64,000 nucleotides of DNA from Fulvivirga sp. M361 (GTDB lineage: Bacteria > Bacteroidota > Bacteroidia > Cytophagales > Cyclobacteriaceae). The notes under the pieces are model-generated. The model had not been told where the DNA came from, did not search any database, and saw only the letters and a list, made by a program, of their open reading frames with translations. Below are positions 55,366-63,717 of the stretch, in pieces. The stretch is taken from assembly GCF_007097395.1 (NCBI RefSeq), contig NZ_VKDC01000009.1:124001-188000 (forward strand), read 5' to 3'. Numbering within the stretch: the first letter of the stretch is position 1; each line of letters begins with the position of its first letter. Made by a program: the position numbers and the translations under genes.

Positions 55366-55887
55366 CTATTCTTCCTGCACTTCCACGATCATTTCTATTT
55401 CCACAGCAATATTGGAAGGAAGGGACACCATGCCCACGGCAGCACGTGCATGCTTGCCCTTTTCTCCGAACACCTTGACTAGCAGGTCAGAACACCCATT
55501 GATCACTTTCGGTTGATCATAAAAGTCTGCCGTACTGTTCACCATTCCGGTAACTTTCACAATGCGGATGACTTTGCTCAGGTCACCGATTTCTGCTTTT
55601 AATGACGATAGCATGGCAATGGCGGACACTCGGGCAGCTTCGTAACCTTGCTCAATCGTCAGGTCCTGCCCCAGCCTGCCGGTGATGTTAGTGCCATCCG
55701 CCTTTCCCGGCCCATGTCCGGCCAGGAAGACCAGGTTTCCGGTACGTACAGCCTTCACATAATTGGCCATGGGTTTAGCGGGTGTAAAAAGCTTGATGCC
55801 AAGAGTTTTAAGGTGCTCTTCCGGAGTCTGGGCCCATGTTAGCGTAACTGAAAACAAGAGAAAGGAGAGTAAGGTTGCTAATTTCAT
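55366..55887 (-). CDS. exported RidA-family protein
   Basis: A 173-residue protein with a signal peptide (LLSFLLFSVTLTWAQ), then a RidA/YjgF fold (FLAGHGPGKADGTNITGRLG; HARAAVGMVSLPSNIAVEIE). RidA proteins hydrolyse reactive enamine/imine intermediates. The canonical arginine that binds the carboxylate is at the R of KHARAAVG. An exported form is unusual and its substrate is unknown. The start at 55887 is divergent from tag (59 bases). Confidence 0.82.
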   Translation of the reverse strand: MKLATLLSFLLFSVTLTWAQTPEEHLKTLGIKLFTPAKPMANYVKAVRTGNLVFLAGHGPGKADGTNITGRLGQDLTIEQGYEAARVSAIAMLSSLKAEIGDLSKVIRIVKVTGMVNSTADFYDQPKVINGCSDLLVKVFGEKGKHARAAVGMVSLPSNIAVEIEMIVEVQEE

Positions 55888-55946
55888 AATGTATGTCTGG
55901 TTTAGGGTTTCAATTTCATAAATTTAGAAATCTAATTCAATCTATT

Positions 55947-56510
55947 ATGAAAAAGCGTTGCGGATGGGCCGAAGGCCAGTTTGACGAATACATCACCTAC
56001 CATGATAAAGAATGGGGTGTTCCGGTGCATGACGACAAAACTCATTTTGAGTTTCTTATTTTAGAAGGTGCACAGGCAGGACTCAGTTGGGCAACAGTAT
56101 TAAGAAAAAGGGCCGGCTATCGCAAAGCCTTTGCCAACTTTGATGCCGAGAAAGTAGCGCGGTATGACGAGAAGAAAATACAGGAGCTACTCACCTTTGA
56201 AGGGATTATCAGAAACCAGTTAAAAGTAAGAGCTACTGTTAATAACGCGCAACGTTTCCTGGAAATACAGGAAGAGTTTGACGGATTTGATAACTACATA
56301 TGGCAATTCGTAAATGGTGAGACCATCGTCAACCACTGGAAAGACCATACGGAGTGCCCGGCTACTACCGGTGAATCAGACGCATTAAGTAAAGACTTAA
56401 AGAAAAGAGGATTCAAGTTTGTAGGAAGTACGGTTATTTATGCCCATATGCAGGCATGTGGGTTGGTAAATGATCATACCATTGATTGTTTTAGGTTCAA
56501 TGAGGTATGA
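55947..56510 (+). CDS. tag: DNA-3-methyladenine glycosylase I
   Basis: The start at 55947 gives the canonical opening MKKRCGWAEG, whereas an upstream frame start at 55893 adds 18 residues not typical of the family. The 187-residue protein has zinc ligands Cys5, His19, His177 and Cys181, the catalytic Glu40 in ILEGAQAGLSWATVL, and the Trp and Tyr of the base pocket. It removes 3-methyladenine from alkylated DNA as the first step of base excision repair. The PLD-family gene follows after 27 bp. Confidence 0.92.
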   Translation: MKKRCGWAEGQFDEYITYHDKEWGVPVHDDKTHFEFLILEGAQAGLSWATVLRKRAGYRKAFANFDAEKVARYDEKKIQELLTFEGIIRNQLKVRATVNNAQRFLEIQEEFDGFDNYIWQFVNGETIVNHWKDHTECPATTGESDALSKDLKKRGFKFVGSTVIYAHMQACGLVNDHTIDCFRFNEV

Positions 56511-56537
56511 TATGAAAACCAAACATCGGTTTAAGCT

Positions 56538-57233
56538 GTGACGCACCCAACGGATATGCATGAGGTCATCGATTACCTGAATCAAAGTATTGAAGACGAT
56601 TACTTTTCCAGGTCAGAAAAAAGATCATTAAAAGCGTTGATATCTGACAAACATCTGGATGAACATCAACTCCAGGTATTGAGAAGCAAGGTTTTTGACA
56701 TCGCCCATGAAAAGGCCAATGCTAAAAACTTCGGTTTGGTCATACAGTGGGTGGAAAACACGATAAAGGCAATAACCGGATCGATAAAACATGATACCTC
56801 GGAGGCTTATTTCAGCCCGGGCAAAGCGTGCAGAAGTGCAATAATCCACCAGATCATACAGGCAGTCAAAAAGATAGACATTTGTGTCTTCACCATTAGT
56901 GATGATCTGATCGTCAATGCTATACTGTCTGCCCATAAAAAAGGGATTGACATAAAGGTCCTGACCGACGATGATAAAACGAAAGACCTGGGCTCGGATA
57001 TTGAACAATTGTCAAAAGAAGGAGTAGCGGTTAAAATAGATGATACCCCCAACCATATGCATCATAAATTTATGGTGGTAGATGACCAGACCCTGATCAC
57101 CGGCAGCTATAACTGGACCAGGAGCGCTGCCAAATATAATTATGAGAACATTCTTCTGACGAAAGACCCGGGAGCGATCAAAGCTTATTTAAATGAGTTT
57201 AATAAGCTTTGGAATAGTATGGTGGATTATTGA
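56538..57233 (+). CDS. phospholipase D-family nuclease-like protein with helical N-terminal domain
   Basis: The GTG at 56538 gives 231 residues; an ATG at 56556 is also possible. Residues 8-60 form a helical domain (FSRSEKRSLKALISDKHLDE) that I do not recognise; it looks TerB-like. The PLD-type domain (about 85-231) has one HKD motif, His175-x-Lys177-x4-Asp182, then GSYNWTRSAAKYNYEN. One HKD per chain means a dimer would form the active site, as in Nuc and ZUC-type nucleases. Partnered with tag it may process damaged DNA. It could also be a defence effector. Confidence 0.8.
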   Translation: MTHPTDMHEVIDYLNQSIEDDYFSRSEKRSLKALISDKHLDEHQLQVLRSKVFDIAHEKANAKNFGLVIQWVENTIKAITGSIKHDTSEAYFSPGKACRSAIIHQIIQAVKKIDICVFTISDDLIVNAILSAHKKGIDIKVLTDDDKTKDLGSDIEQLSKEGVAVKIDDTPNHMHHKFMVVDDQTLITGSYNWTRSAAKYNYENILLTKDPGAIKAYLNEFNKLWNSMVDY

Positions 57234-57299
57234 TGGGATGATGATCTCCGGATATAAATAAGCATTGCTTAATCGGGGGGTCATTGACGGAAGGCATAA

Positions 57300-57350
57300 T
57301 TTTTCCTGATCAATCATTGCCCCATTAAAGGGAGAGTTGATCAGGAAAAA
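57300..57350. terminator. strong bidirectional hairpin
   Basis: Perfect 14-bp inverted repeat TTTTTCCTGATCAA (57300-57313) / TTGATCAGGAAAAA (57337-57350) with a 23-base loop, between the converging PLD-family and exported-protein genes. The run of T on each strand after the stem gives it the form of an intrinsic terminator in both directions. Confidence 0.7.
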
Positions 57351-57430
57351 ATAAACAGGCAAAGTGAGGTATGCAGATATCAGTAAAAATAAAACACTAT
57401 CTGTAACTGTTTAAGCATTGACCAACATGA

Positions 57431-58207
57431 TCATTTTTCGATTAGATCCGTTATAATTTTTTCCAGATCATCTTTATTTCCTTTATACCACTCTAACCAT
57501 TTGTCCCAGTCCTTTTTACGGCTATTGACTTCCGTAACCTTTATTTTTATGTTTTCTACAGCTTCCATCTCAGGAATTATCTGAATATATTTACCTTTCA
57601 AGGTATAGGCCTGGCCCGGAGTCACGTTTTTAAGTTCTATAGGATTCAAACTAAATGAATGCATTTTTTTGTCCTTATCGTAATAATTCAAGGTGATTTC
57701 TATAATAACATTCGTTTTTTTGTGTTTGGCTTTTAGCTTTACCGGCGTTAAATTGAAAACGGCATTAGACAGCTCTATGGCCCTGCTGCCTTTGAGTACA
57801 GTATGCTCTATGTCGCTCAATTTGAAATCCAGCCGGGTAATGGTAGTGGCTCCCGACATTTTTTCATAAGTGATGGTTTTTATAGCATCGAATTTTTGGA
57901 TCTCGTAATTAGCTTTTGCAGTCTTCAAAAGACTCACATCAACACCGGATTCTTTCATATACTTTTTTGGATTGTAAAAAAGTTTTGGTGCCAGGTCAAT
58001 CAAATGGGGAAGCAATGTACCAATGATCAGGGAAGCCCCGAGGGCCTTTTTATCGGGTGAGAAATTTAGCGATTCTTCTATCCCTTTTAAAGTCTCTTTT
58101 TTTACATCGTTCCCTACGACTTTGTAAAAAGTGGAAGCTTCCTGCGGCCGGGCCTGATTAAAGGCCAGGAGGCAGCAAAAGAGTGATAGTATGAATTTGA
58201 TTTTCAT
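57431..58207 (-). CDS. exported protein of unknown function, last gene of the caspase operon
   Basis: A 258-residue protein with a signal peptide (FILSLFCCLLAFNQARPQ) and a mixed body. A hydrophobic helix (GASLIIGTLLPHLIDLAPKL) near residue 57 precedes a strand-rich, lysine-rich region (LKGKYIQIIPEMEAVENI). It ends in an amphipathic helix. No family is recognised. It follows the caspase gene by 27 bp on the same strand, so it may be a substrate, partner or inhibitor. Confidence 0.55.
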   Translation of the reverse strand: MKIKFILSLFCCLLAFNQARPQEASTFYKVVGNDVKKETLKGIEESLNFSPDKKALGASLIIGTLLPHLIDLAPKLFYNPKKYMKESGVDVSLLKTAKANYEIQKFDAIKTITYEKMSGATTITRLDFKLSDIEHTVLKGSRAIELSNAVFNLTPVKLKAKHKKTNVIIEITLNYYDKDKKMHSFSLNPIELKNVTPGQAYTLKGKYIQIIPEMEAVENIKIKVTEVNSRKKDWDKWLEWYKGNKDDLEKIITDLIEK

Positions 58208-58234
58208 GATGTTTAAGTATTTAAGAGTGAGTGT

Positions 58235-59029
58235 TTATGATATGGTAAAAGGTCTTTGTCGGGCAAAAGTCTGATCAGCTATCCCTCCTAATGAGATCTG
58301 AGGGTTACGGTCCGTTGTTTTTTGAGCGATTTTTTCTATGAAGGTTCCATAATCTCCGCTAAATTTTCCATTGTCCCAGACCTCCCGGATGTTTTGTGTG
58401 AATTCACTCAGAGGATAACCGGAAATGGCCTGGTCATGGTCTTCACAGGCAGAAAGAGTGATTACATTTGCTTTGCAGACAGGCCTTGGGTGTAGGTCCA
58501 GTTGTTGTAAGATGGTTTCATAGAATAGTTTGTTTTGATGAAACACTTCAAATGATTTTTCCTGTTCCAGGTTCTTTGTTAAAGATTCAGAAGGTGTGTT
58601 AAAGGATTTGTAGATGGTCCTGTTATGGCAGCTGTCTGTAATGATGAGGACTCTTACCCCTTCGTTAAAAGCACTGAGAAGCCGGTGTATTTCATCATCA
58701 ATAAGTTGTGCATCGTGGAGGCACCATGTTTCATCCCGGTTATCGTCTTCATCCTTATTATAATCGGGAATGAAAGAGCCATGCCCGGAATAAGTAATGA
58801 CTACGATGTCCCCTTTTACTGCTTTTGTGGCATAATGTGCAAAGTGCTTATACACATTTTTTCGAGTGGCGTTTTCACTGAGCAACAGTTTTGACTCATA
58901 CCCTAGTGCACCTAAAACGTCCAGCATATATCTGGCGTCATTTTCGCACGATGACAGCTTGCCATTGCCACCATAGTGCTGCGTGTCTAAAAAGTTAATA
59001 CCGATGTGTAATGAATATCCATGTGCCAT
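58235..59029 (-). CDS. caspase-family (metacaspase-like) protease
   Basis: The ATG at 59029 is chosen over a TTG two codons up. The 264-residue protein has the p20 fold: YSLHIGINFL, the histidine motif TYSGHGS (His83), and the cysteine motif ITDSCHN (Cys134). Acidic residues DEDDNRDETW precede the second subunit region. These are clan CD proteases, cleaving after Arg/Lys or Asp. In bacteria they act in cell suicide or defence, or in signalling. The site is SCHN where many relatives have SCHS. No signal peptide is present, so it works in the cytosol. It sits between a small membrane protein and an exported protein gene. Confidence 0.85.
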   Translation of the reverse strand: MAHGYSLHIGINFLDTQHYGGNGKLSSCENDARYMLDVLGALGYESKLLLSENATRKNVYKHFAHYATKAVKGDIVVITYSGHGSFIPDYNKDEDDNRDETWCLHDAQLIDDEIHRLLSAFNEGVRVLIITDSCHNRTIYKSFNTPSESLTKNLEQEKSFEVFHQNKLFYETILQQLDLHPRPVCKANVITLSACEDHDQAISGYPLSEFTQNIREVWDNGKFSGDYGTFIEKIAQKTTDRNPQISLGGIADQTFARQRPFTIS

Positions 59030-59031
59030 GA

Positions 59032-59370
59032 TCAAAAGATTTTAAAGTAGTTTTTAGTTTTAAATTGGTGGGTGAGTGACTTGGCCGGGGGCCCCGGGTT
59101 TATCCACTCTATTGAAATTTTAGCCAACTTTCGGATTACAGACGGAAACATAAATGCCACCACGATGTAGTGCCATTGTTCTTTACCATCAAAGCTGTCT
59201 ACCAGCACTGGGGTGGCCAGTGAAAATAAAACGATGGCCGCCAGTGTAATGATCCAATAGTCTACAGACCTGGTCAGCCTTACATTACCTCCTAATACTT
59301 GCTTCAGGTCTACCCAATGCAATACTTCCTGGATACACGCTCCCAATAGACATAATAAGTATTTCTCCAT
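59032..59370 (-). CDS. small membrane protein, first gene of the caspase operon
   Basis: A 112-residue protein with two main TM helices (YWIITLAAIVLFSLATPVLV; WHYIVVAFMFPSVIRKL) and a hydrophobic N-terminus. It ends 2 bp before the caspase ATG, so they are translated together. The pairing of a small membrane protein with a caspase-like protease recalls gasdermin-like or effector-sensor pairs. It shows no gasdermin motif, and its role as a membrane effector is inference. An 18-nt palindrome lies 54 bp upstream. Confidence 0.6.
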   Translation of the reverse strand: MEKYLLCLLGACIQEVLHWVDLKQVLGGNVRLTRSVDYWIITLAAIVLFSLATPVLVDSFDGKEQWHYIVVAFMFPSVIRKLAKISIEWINPGPPAKSLTHQFKTKNYFKIF

Positions 59371-59423
59371 TTTTCTGTTATTTGATCAGGAGCTAAAATT
59401 GGATGGAAATTCGCCCTCATAAC
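59371..59423 (-). promoter_or_regulatory. promoter region of the caspase operon
   Basis: On the minus strand the element GCGAATTT is 36 bases upstream of the start codon. The same octamer lies 33 bases upstream of the protease gene at 63638. It may be a shared promoter or operator part. Confidence 0.4.
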
Positions 59424-59441
59424 ATCACCATCAATGGTGAT
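59424..59441 (-). promoter_or_regulatory. 18-nt palindrome, operator candidate
   Basis: On the minus strand ATCACCATTGATGGTGAT has 8-bp arms with a 2-base centre. It is preceded by AGCAAA and followed by GTTATG. The palindrome at 63700-63717 has the same neighbours (AGCAAA and GTTTTG). It is a good site for a dimeric response regulator. Confidence 0.6.
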
Positions 59442-59600
59442 TTTGCTTGTTATGCACTTTTCAATATCTGATAAGGAGCGAGATCAGGGAATTTGTAAAT
59501 GAAGGGTCACGTTCGTAAAGTCTTGAAGAATGCTTGACTCTCGATAGATTAGTGCAGAGAATTTTGTTTGGTGACCGGACCGGATCAAAGCGATTCTTTG
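59442..59600. other. intergenic stretch between the two operons
   Basis: About 160 bases downstream of the response-regulator gene; no gene and no strong hairpin seen. Readthrough from the regulator operon into the caspase operon is possible. Confidence 0.3.
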
Positions 59601-60221
59601 TTAAGCATCAAAATGATATTTTTTGTCAATAGCATATCTCATCAGTTCTCCGCTTCCGCTTAATCCCAGTTTTCGGATCATGTTTTTTCGGTGGGTATCT
59701 ACGGTGTTTTTACCTATAAATAGCGTTTCGGCAATTTGATTGGAAGTTTTTCCATTCGCAATGAGTTGCAAGATCTCCTTTTCCCTGCGAGATAAGACAC
59801 TTTTAGAGCTGTTTTTATCAGACGGCGCAAGCGTTACTTTTTTGTCGAAATAAGTCTTTCCTTGTGCTACGGTCCGAATGGCGTCTAACACTATGTCCAG
59901 GGTAGAATCTTTCAGAATATAGCCGGAGGCGCCTGCTTCCAGCATCTGTTGTATTGCCTTAGGCTGATCGAACATGGTAAAGGCAATGACCCGGGTGGAG
60001 GGGTATTGACGTGTGATGATCCTGGTAGCTTCTATGCCATCCATAACAGGCATCCGGATGTCGCAAAGTACTACCGAAGGTAGCCGGGTCCTGACAAGGT
60101 GCAATAGTGCATCCCCGTTATTGGCGCTGCCTATGATCTTGATACCGCTTTCATATTTGGTATAAGACTTAATGCCATCGATCAGTGCCTGATGGTCTTC
60201 TGCTATTACTACTTTTATCAT
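59601..60221 (-). CDS. NarL/FixJ-family (LuxR-type) response regulator
   Basis: A 206-residue protein. The receiver domain (1-120) has the acidic pair near the start (VVIAEDH) and the phosphoacceptor Asp54 in VVLCDIRMPVMDG. The C-terminal HTH domain (about 143-200) has LSRREKEILQLIANGKTSNQ and KNTVDTHRKNMIRKLGL. It overlaps the kinase gene by 4 bp, so the pair is coupled. Such regulators bind inverted repeats as dimers when phosphorylated. The palindromes near 59424 and 63700 are likely targets. Confidence 0.92.
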   Translation of the reverse strand: MIKVVIAEDHQALIDGIKSYTKYESGIKIIGSANNGDALLHLVRTRLPSVVLCDIRMPVMDGIEATRIITRQYPSTRVIAFTMFDQPKAIQQMLEAGASGYILKDSTLDIVLDAIRTVAQGKTYFDKKVTLAPSDKNSSKSVLSRREKEILQLIANGKTSNQIAETLFIGKNTVDTHRKNMIRKLGLSGSGELMRYAIDKKYHFDA

Positions 60222-62116
60222 GAGGGTAAGTTTATAATAATAGAGGTTCCCTTACTTATAATACTTTCTACTGTTAAGTTTCCACTTAGGTAGCGGACTC
60301 TTTTTTGAATGTTCTGCAAGCCCATACCATCGGTGGTATTGTACGGCGTGGACGTATCAAACCCTCTGCCGTTGTCTTCAACGATCAGGTTTAGTGTGTT
60401 TTCATGTTGGGTAAATTGAATACTTGCCTGATCAGCCCCGGAGTGCTTGATAATGTTGGTTACCAGCTCTTGCGTGATCCTGAATAGCGTAAGTTCCAGG
60501 GAGCCTTCAATACGGTTATCCATACCATGATCGTTCACCTCGATCATCAATCCGTTGGATGAAGATATGTTTTCAGCCATTTTTCTTACCGCAGGCAGTA
60601 GTCCTTCTTGTGAAAAAACACCTACGTTCTTGGTATGTGAAATAGTGCGTATCTTTTCGTATACCTGGTCAAGGATTTTATCCGTGTTTTTAAAGGCAAG
60701 GTCATTTTTGTCTGTTGGGATATTATTCAAGTGTAGTTTAGCCGTGGCCATCAGGCTCCCAAGGTCATCGTGAAGCTCATTGGCTACACGCAGCCGTTCC
60801 TTTTCCTGACCCAGTATCATGGCATCCACATTTGCCAGTTCCTGCTCTTTGAGTAGTGTCATCACCTTTTGCTCCTCGATGTCCTTTTGCTGTTCTGCAA
60901 GCTTTTGTTTTTTAATAGTATTTTGCTGGATCAGTACGGCTATAGATCCGCCCAATACCAATACGGAGACTGTTACGATAAGTAAATTCCTCTGTTTCCG
61001 GTGCTCTCTGTCAATATCTGCTTTCAGCTTTAAATTCTCTTTCTCTCTTTTTTCCGTTTCATAGATCGTATTGATCTCCGCCACACTGAGGTCGATCTTA
61101 TTTTGGTATCGCCTGCGCCTTAACTTCATTTCCTTTACTTTATGGTGGTAGGCTGAATCAGGCTTATTCATTGACCTGAGATGTGCGGCCGTCCACTGAT
61201 GAAAAAGCACCATGTTTTGACCGGTGGTGTCCCTGATAAAGCTTTTTGCATAACAAAGATTGAAGGACGAAGCATCATGGTCTCCCAGAAAATTATAAAC
61301 AATGCCCTTATTGATCAATAAACCTATTTTCTTTTTCAATGCCCAGTGGGCAGGTTCATACTGTGCATAAAGTGCCAATGACCGATCGTAATAGTCAATG
61401 GACTTACGTAGCTTACTGATGTCAGGGTCCGGATGTCCGGCATAAACATCATATTTTACGCCGATCAGTTTGTAGTAATAGGCCAGTGTGATCTTGTTGT
61501 CGTGGGCTTTGGCCAGTTCTGCTCCCTGAAATAATTCTTCAATGTAAGGTTTTGAATCGATGAGTGAGCGGGCCCTTATCCTGGCGATCTTGGCACGGTC
61601 TTTTTCAAAGTGATCGAACGCAGCGGCGCTGTATTCTTGAATGAGCACTTCCAACAGCGGAAAGTTCTTTTCACGCCTATTGACATGGTCTATCATCCTT
61701 TTCAATGCTTCGCAAATGAGGAGAGAGTCACCTATTTTTACTGCAATATCTTTTGCTTTCAGGTGGTGAGTATAAGCGACGGACTCGTCTACATTGCTAG
61801 CCAGCAGGAAGTCGCCGTAATACAGGTGAAATATTGAGGACTGAAGCGTAGTGTCATTTTCAAAATGAAGAAGGCTGTCTTTTGGAAAGCCTTCTATTGT
61901 GCCGTTGGTGAGATTACTATACTTCCAATGTAATGCTTGTACGGCAGCTCTTTTCGTGGTTATATCATCTCCGTCTTCAAAAAATGTCATTAATCCATTT
62001 ACATCAAATAAACGAAGCTCATTAACACGGTGCTTGAGTATTTTGTCATCCATACTATTTTGTGAGAATGATATCCCAACAGTAGCGATCAATAGTATGG
62101 TGATTATTTTGTTCAA
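60218..62116 (-). CDS. TPR-containing sensor histidine kinase (HisKA_3 type)
   Basis: A signal peptide (IITILLIATVGISFSQ) precedes a periplasmic TPR-like helical region to about residue 370. A TM helix (LLIVTVSVLVLGGSIAVLI) and a coiled coil follow. The dimerisation domain has phosphoacceptor His near 448 in ANELHDDLGS. The ATPase domain has VEDNGRGFDT and MGLQNIQKRVRYLSG. It is a 632-residue member of the NarX/DesK-like group. A periplasmic TPR sensor implies it monitors a protein or envelope state. The response regulator overlaps it. Confidence 0.9.
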   Translation of the reverse strand: MNKIITILLIATVGISFSQNSMDDKILKHRVNELRLFDVNGLMTFFEDGDDITTKRAAVQALHWKYSNLTNGTIEGFPKDSLLHFENDTTLQSSIFHLYYGDFLLASNVDESVAYTHHLKAKDIAVKIGDSLLICEALKRMIDHVNRREKNFPLLEVLIQEYSAAAFDHFEKDRAKIARIRARSLIDSKPYIEELFQGAELAKAHDNKITLAYYYKLIGVKYDVYAGHPDPDISKLRKSIDYYDRSLALYAQYEPAHWALKKKIGLLINKGIVYNFLGDHDASSFNLCYAKSFIRDTTGQNMVLFHQWTAAHLRSMNKPDSAYHHKVKEMKLRRRRYQNKIDLSVAEINTIYETEKREKENLKLKADIDREHRKQRNLLIVTVSVLVLGGSIAVLIQQNTIKKQKLAEQQKDIEEQKVMTLLKEQELANVDAMILGQEKERLRVANELHDDLGSLMATAKLHLNNIPTDKNDLAFKNTDKILDQVYEKIRTISHTKNVGVFSQEGLLPAVRKMAENISSSNGLMIEVNDHGMDNRIEGSLELTLFRITQELVTNIIKHSGADQASIQFTQHENTLNLIVEDNGRGFDTSTPYNTTDGMGLQNIQKRVRYLSGNLTVESIISKGTSIIINLPS

Positions 62117-62122
62117 TTACAT

Positions 62123-62608
62123 TTAACTGGGAGTGAAGCGAATGTCACATGATCGGTCATTATTAACATCTTCCGTGTAGAAATTAACCATTCCTTCTTC
62201 ATAGTTTGTAATACAATCTTTAGTATAATCTATTTTAATCCTCAAGGTATGATTATTAATATCAAATGGCTGATCAAATGTCAAAGTTTTTGGGTTGGTA
62301 TGCTGATCCTGGTTTCTAAAGATATTTAGTTTAACACCCAGATAATGAAGGTTTCCCTCGCCTGAATCAAACTTAATCTTTTCATCGATACTGTCAAGGG
62401 CGAAGTTTATAATACCTCCCATAGTTTTGCTTGTAAAGTCTGCGGTTAATTCATTAACGAAACCGCTTGTCAGGTCATGCTTAAATTTTGCTCCTATGGC
62501 AAAGGTTGATCCAAGCAAATGGGCATAATAAATACCCTGGTACTTGTCATTATGCTGTTGGTTTAAGCTGAATGTCAGTACTATCTGTCTTCCAGTAGAT
62601 TTGATCAT
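62123..62608 (-). CDS. hypothetical protein, 161 aa
   Basis: A strand-rich protein without signal peptide (KSTGRQIVLTFSLNQQHND; LLGSTFAIGAKFKHDLT; FYTEDVNNDRSCDIRF). It is 13 bp after the protease gene and 6 bp before the kinase gene, so it is part of one operon. No family is recognised. It could be a substrate or regulator of the protease. Confidence 0.5.
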   Translation of the reverse strand: MIKSTGRQIVLTFSLNQQHNDKYQGIYYAHLLGSTFAIGAKFKHDLTSGFVNELTADFTSKTMGGIINFALDSIDEKIKFDSGEGNLHYLGVKLNIFRNQDQHTNPKTLTFDQPFDINNHTLRIKIDYTKDCITNYEEGMVNFYTEDVNNDRSCDIRFTPS

Positions 62609-62621
62609 GGTTTTTATTTGT

Positions 62622-63638
62622 TTAAATGAATTTTTGAAATTTGAAATTTACTTTATGCGTGTTGTAGTCCTTACGGATTCTTTTTTTGAATATGTCCAAA
62701 GACATAAAATAACTATGGACATTTCCTTTGTCCTTTATCAGCAGCCCTACAGGCTCATTTTTTAAATTGAATACTACTGATCCCGAGTCGCCGGGTGCTG
62801 CCATGTCAGAAGTCTGTATTAAATTTTTTAACAGAGGTGTTTGGCCCGGTGTTATTCTTTTGGTAGAACAGTCAGACTTTACAGTACCGGTTTTAATGGC
62901 TCCTCTATGCGTGTGCGGACTACATATTTTTACTTTATCTCCGGGTGCAGGAAGTGGGCCTATGTTTTTACCTATTTCACAACAGCATATGCTACCCTTA
63001 GATACTTTTTTCGCGTCATCAACTTCGATTAAGGCGATATCTGAGAATTCATCGTATTCGTGCCAGTAGAAATGCCCTAACTTATATTCAAGTCTGGTGG
63101 GGGAGTACACTGCTGCCCTTTCATTTGACCTTTCAACACCTTTTTTGATAACATGATAAGCCGTTATCACATACCTCGTATCGTCGTCCTCACCTATCAG
63201 TACAGCCCCAAACGATCCGTACTTAGTTCTGTCAATGCCGTCATATAGCTTGTGACCCATCATTCTTGGCGAGAATACGCTACAGTTTTCATCGGCTTCA
63301 TAGATGTGTGACTGATCATCTGAGCTCAATGTTTTTATTAAAACCTTTAAAAGCCTAAGATCATGTTCCAGGTTTTTTTTCGTACTACCTTGTAAGGGCA
63401 ATTTGTATGCAATGTAGTCTTCCATGACCTCCAGATCGTAGATCTGATCATTCAGCCCTTTTGGGTTTTCTTTTTCCTTATCAAGATCATAGACCCCGAC
63501 AGAAAGTGAATAATCGTCAGCGTCTTCCTCTCTGACTACCGAAGCATAATCCCAATTAAGATTTTCCATGAGCCGGTCACCTTCTCGGGTAAGAAAGGTT
63601 TTGGCGTCTTCTTTTGACACCGTATTTTGTGAAGCCAT
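62622..63638 (-). CDS. cytosolic trypsin-like serine protease
   Basis: A 338-residue protein. The first 140 residues are acidic and uncharacterised. A trypsin-fold domain follows with triad His162 in ITAYHVI, Asp200 in FSDIALIEV and Ser285 in APGDSGSVVF. No signal peptide or TM is visible, so it acts in the cytosol. It is the first gene of the operon that ends with the two-component pair. Cytosolic trypsin-like proteases with an extra N-terminal domain are known as effectors in bacterial conflict systems. That role here is inference. Confidence 0.82.
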   Translation of the reverse strand: MASQNTVSKEDAKTFLTREGDRLMENLNWDYASVVREEDADDYSLSVGVYDLDKEKENPKGLNDQIYDLEVMEDYIAYKLPLQGSTKKNLEHDLRLLKVLIKTLSSDDQSHIYEADENCSVFSPRMMGHKLYDGIDRTKYGSFGAVLIGEDDDTRYVITAYHVIKKGVERSNERAAVYSPTRLEYKLGHFYWHEYDEFSDIALIEVDDAKKVSKGSICCCEIGKNIGPLPAPGDKVKICSPHTHRGAIKTGTVKSDCSTKRITPGQTPLLKNLIQTSDMAAPGDSGSVVFNLKNEPVGLLIKDKGNVHSYFMSLDIFKKRIRKDYNTHKVNFKFQKFI

Positions 63639-63699
63639 GAGTTACTATAGAGTTAATGTCTTTATGACCTAAAATTCGCTGAGATCAGCATCACAAAAC
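63639..63699 (-). promoter_or_regulatory. promoter region of the protease/two-component operon
   Basis: On the minus strand GCGAATTT lies 33 bases upstream of the start codon, similar to the 36 bases in the caspase operon. The gap from the palindrome is 20 bases here against 9 there, a difference of 11, about one DNA turn. Confidence 0.4.
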
Positions 63700-63717
63700 A
63701 TACCCAATGGTGGGTAT
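63700..63717 (-). promoter_or_regulatory. 18-nt palindrome, operator candidate
   Basis: On the minus strand ATACCCACCATTGGGTAT has 7-bp arms with a 4-base centre, preceded by AGCAAA and followed by GTTTTG. It lies 62 bp upstream of the protease gene. Its partner site is at 59424-59441. Confidence 0.6.
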
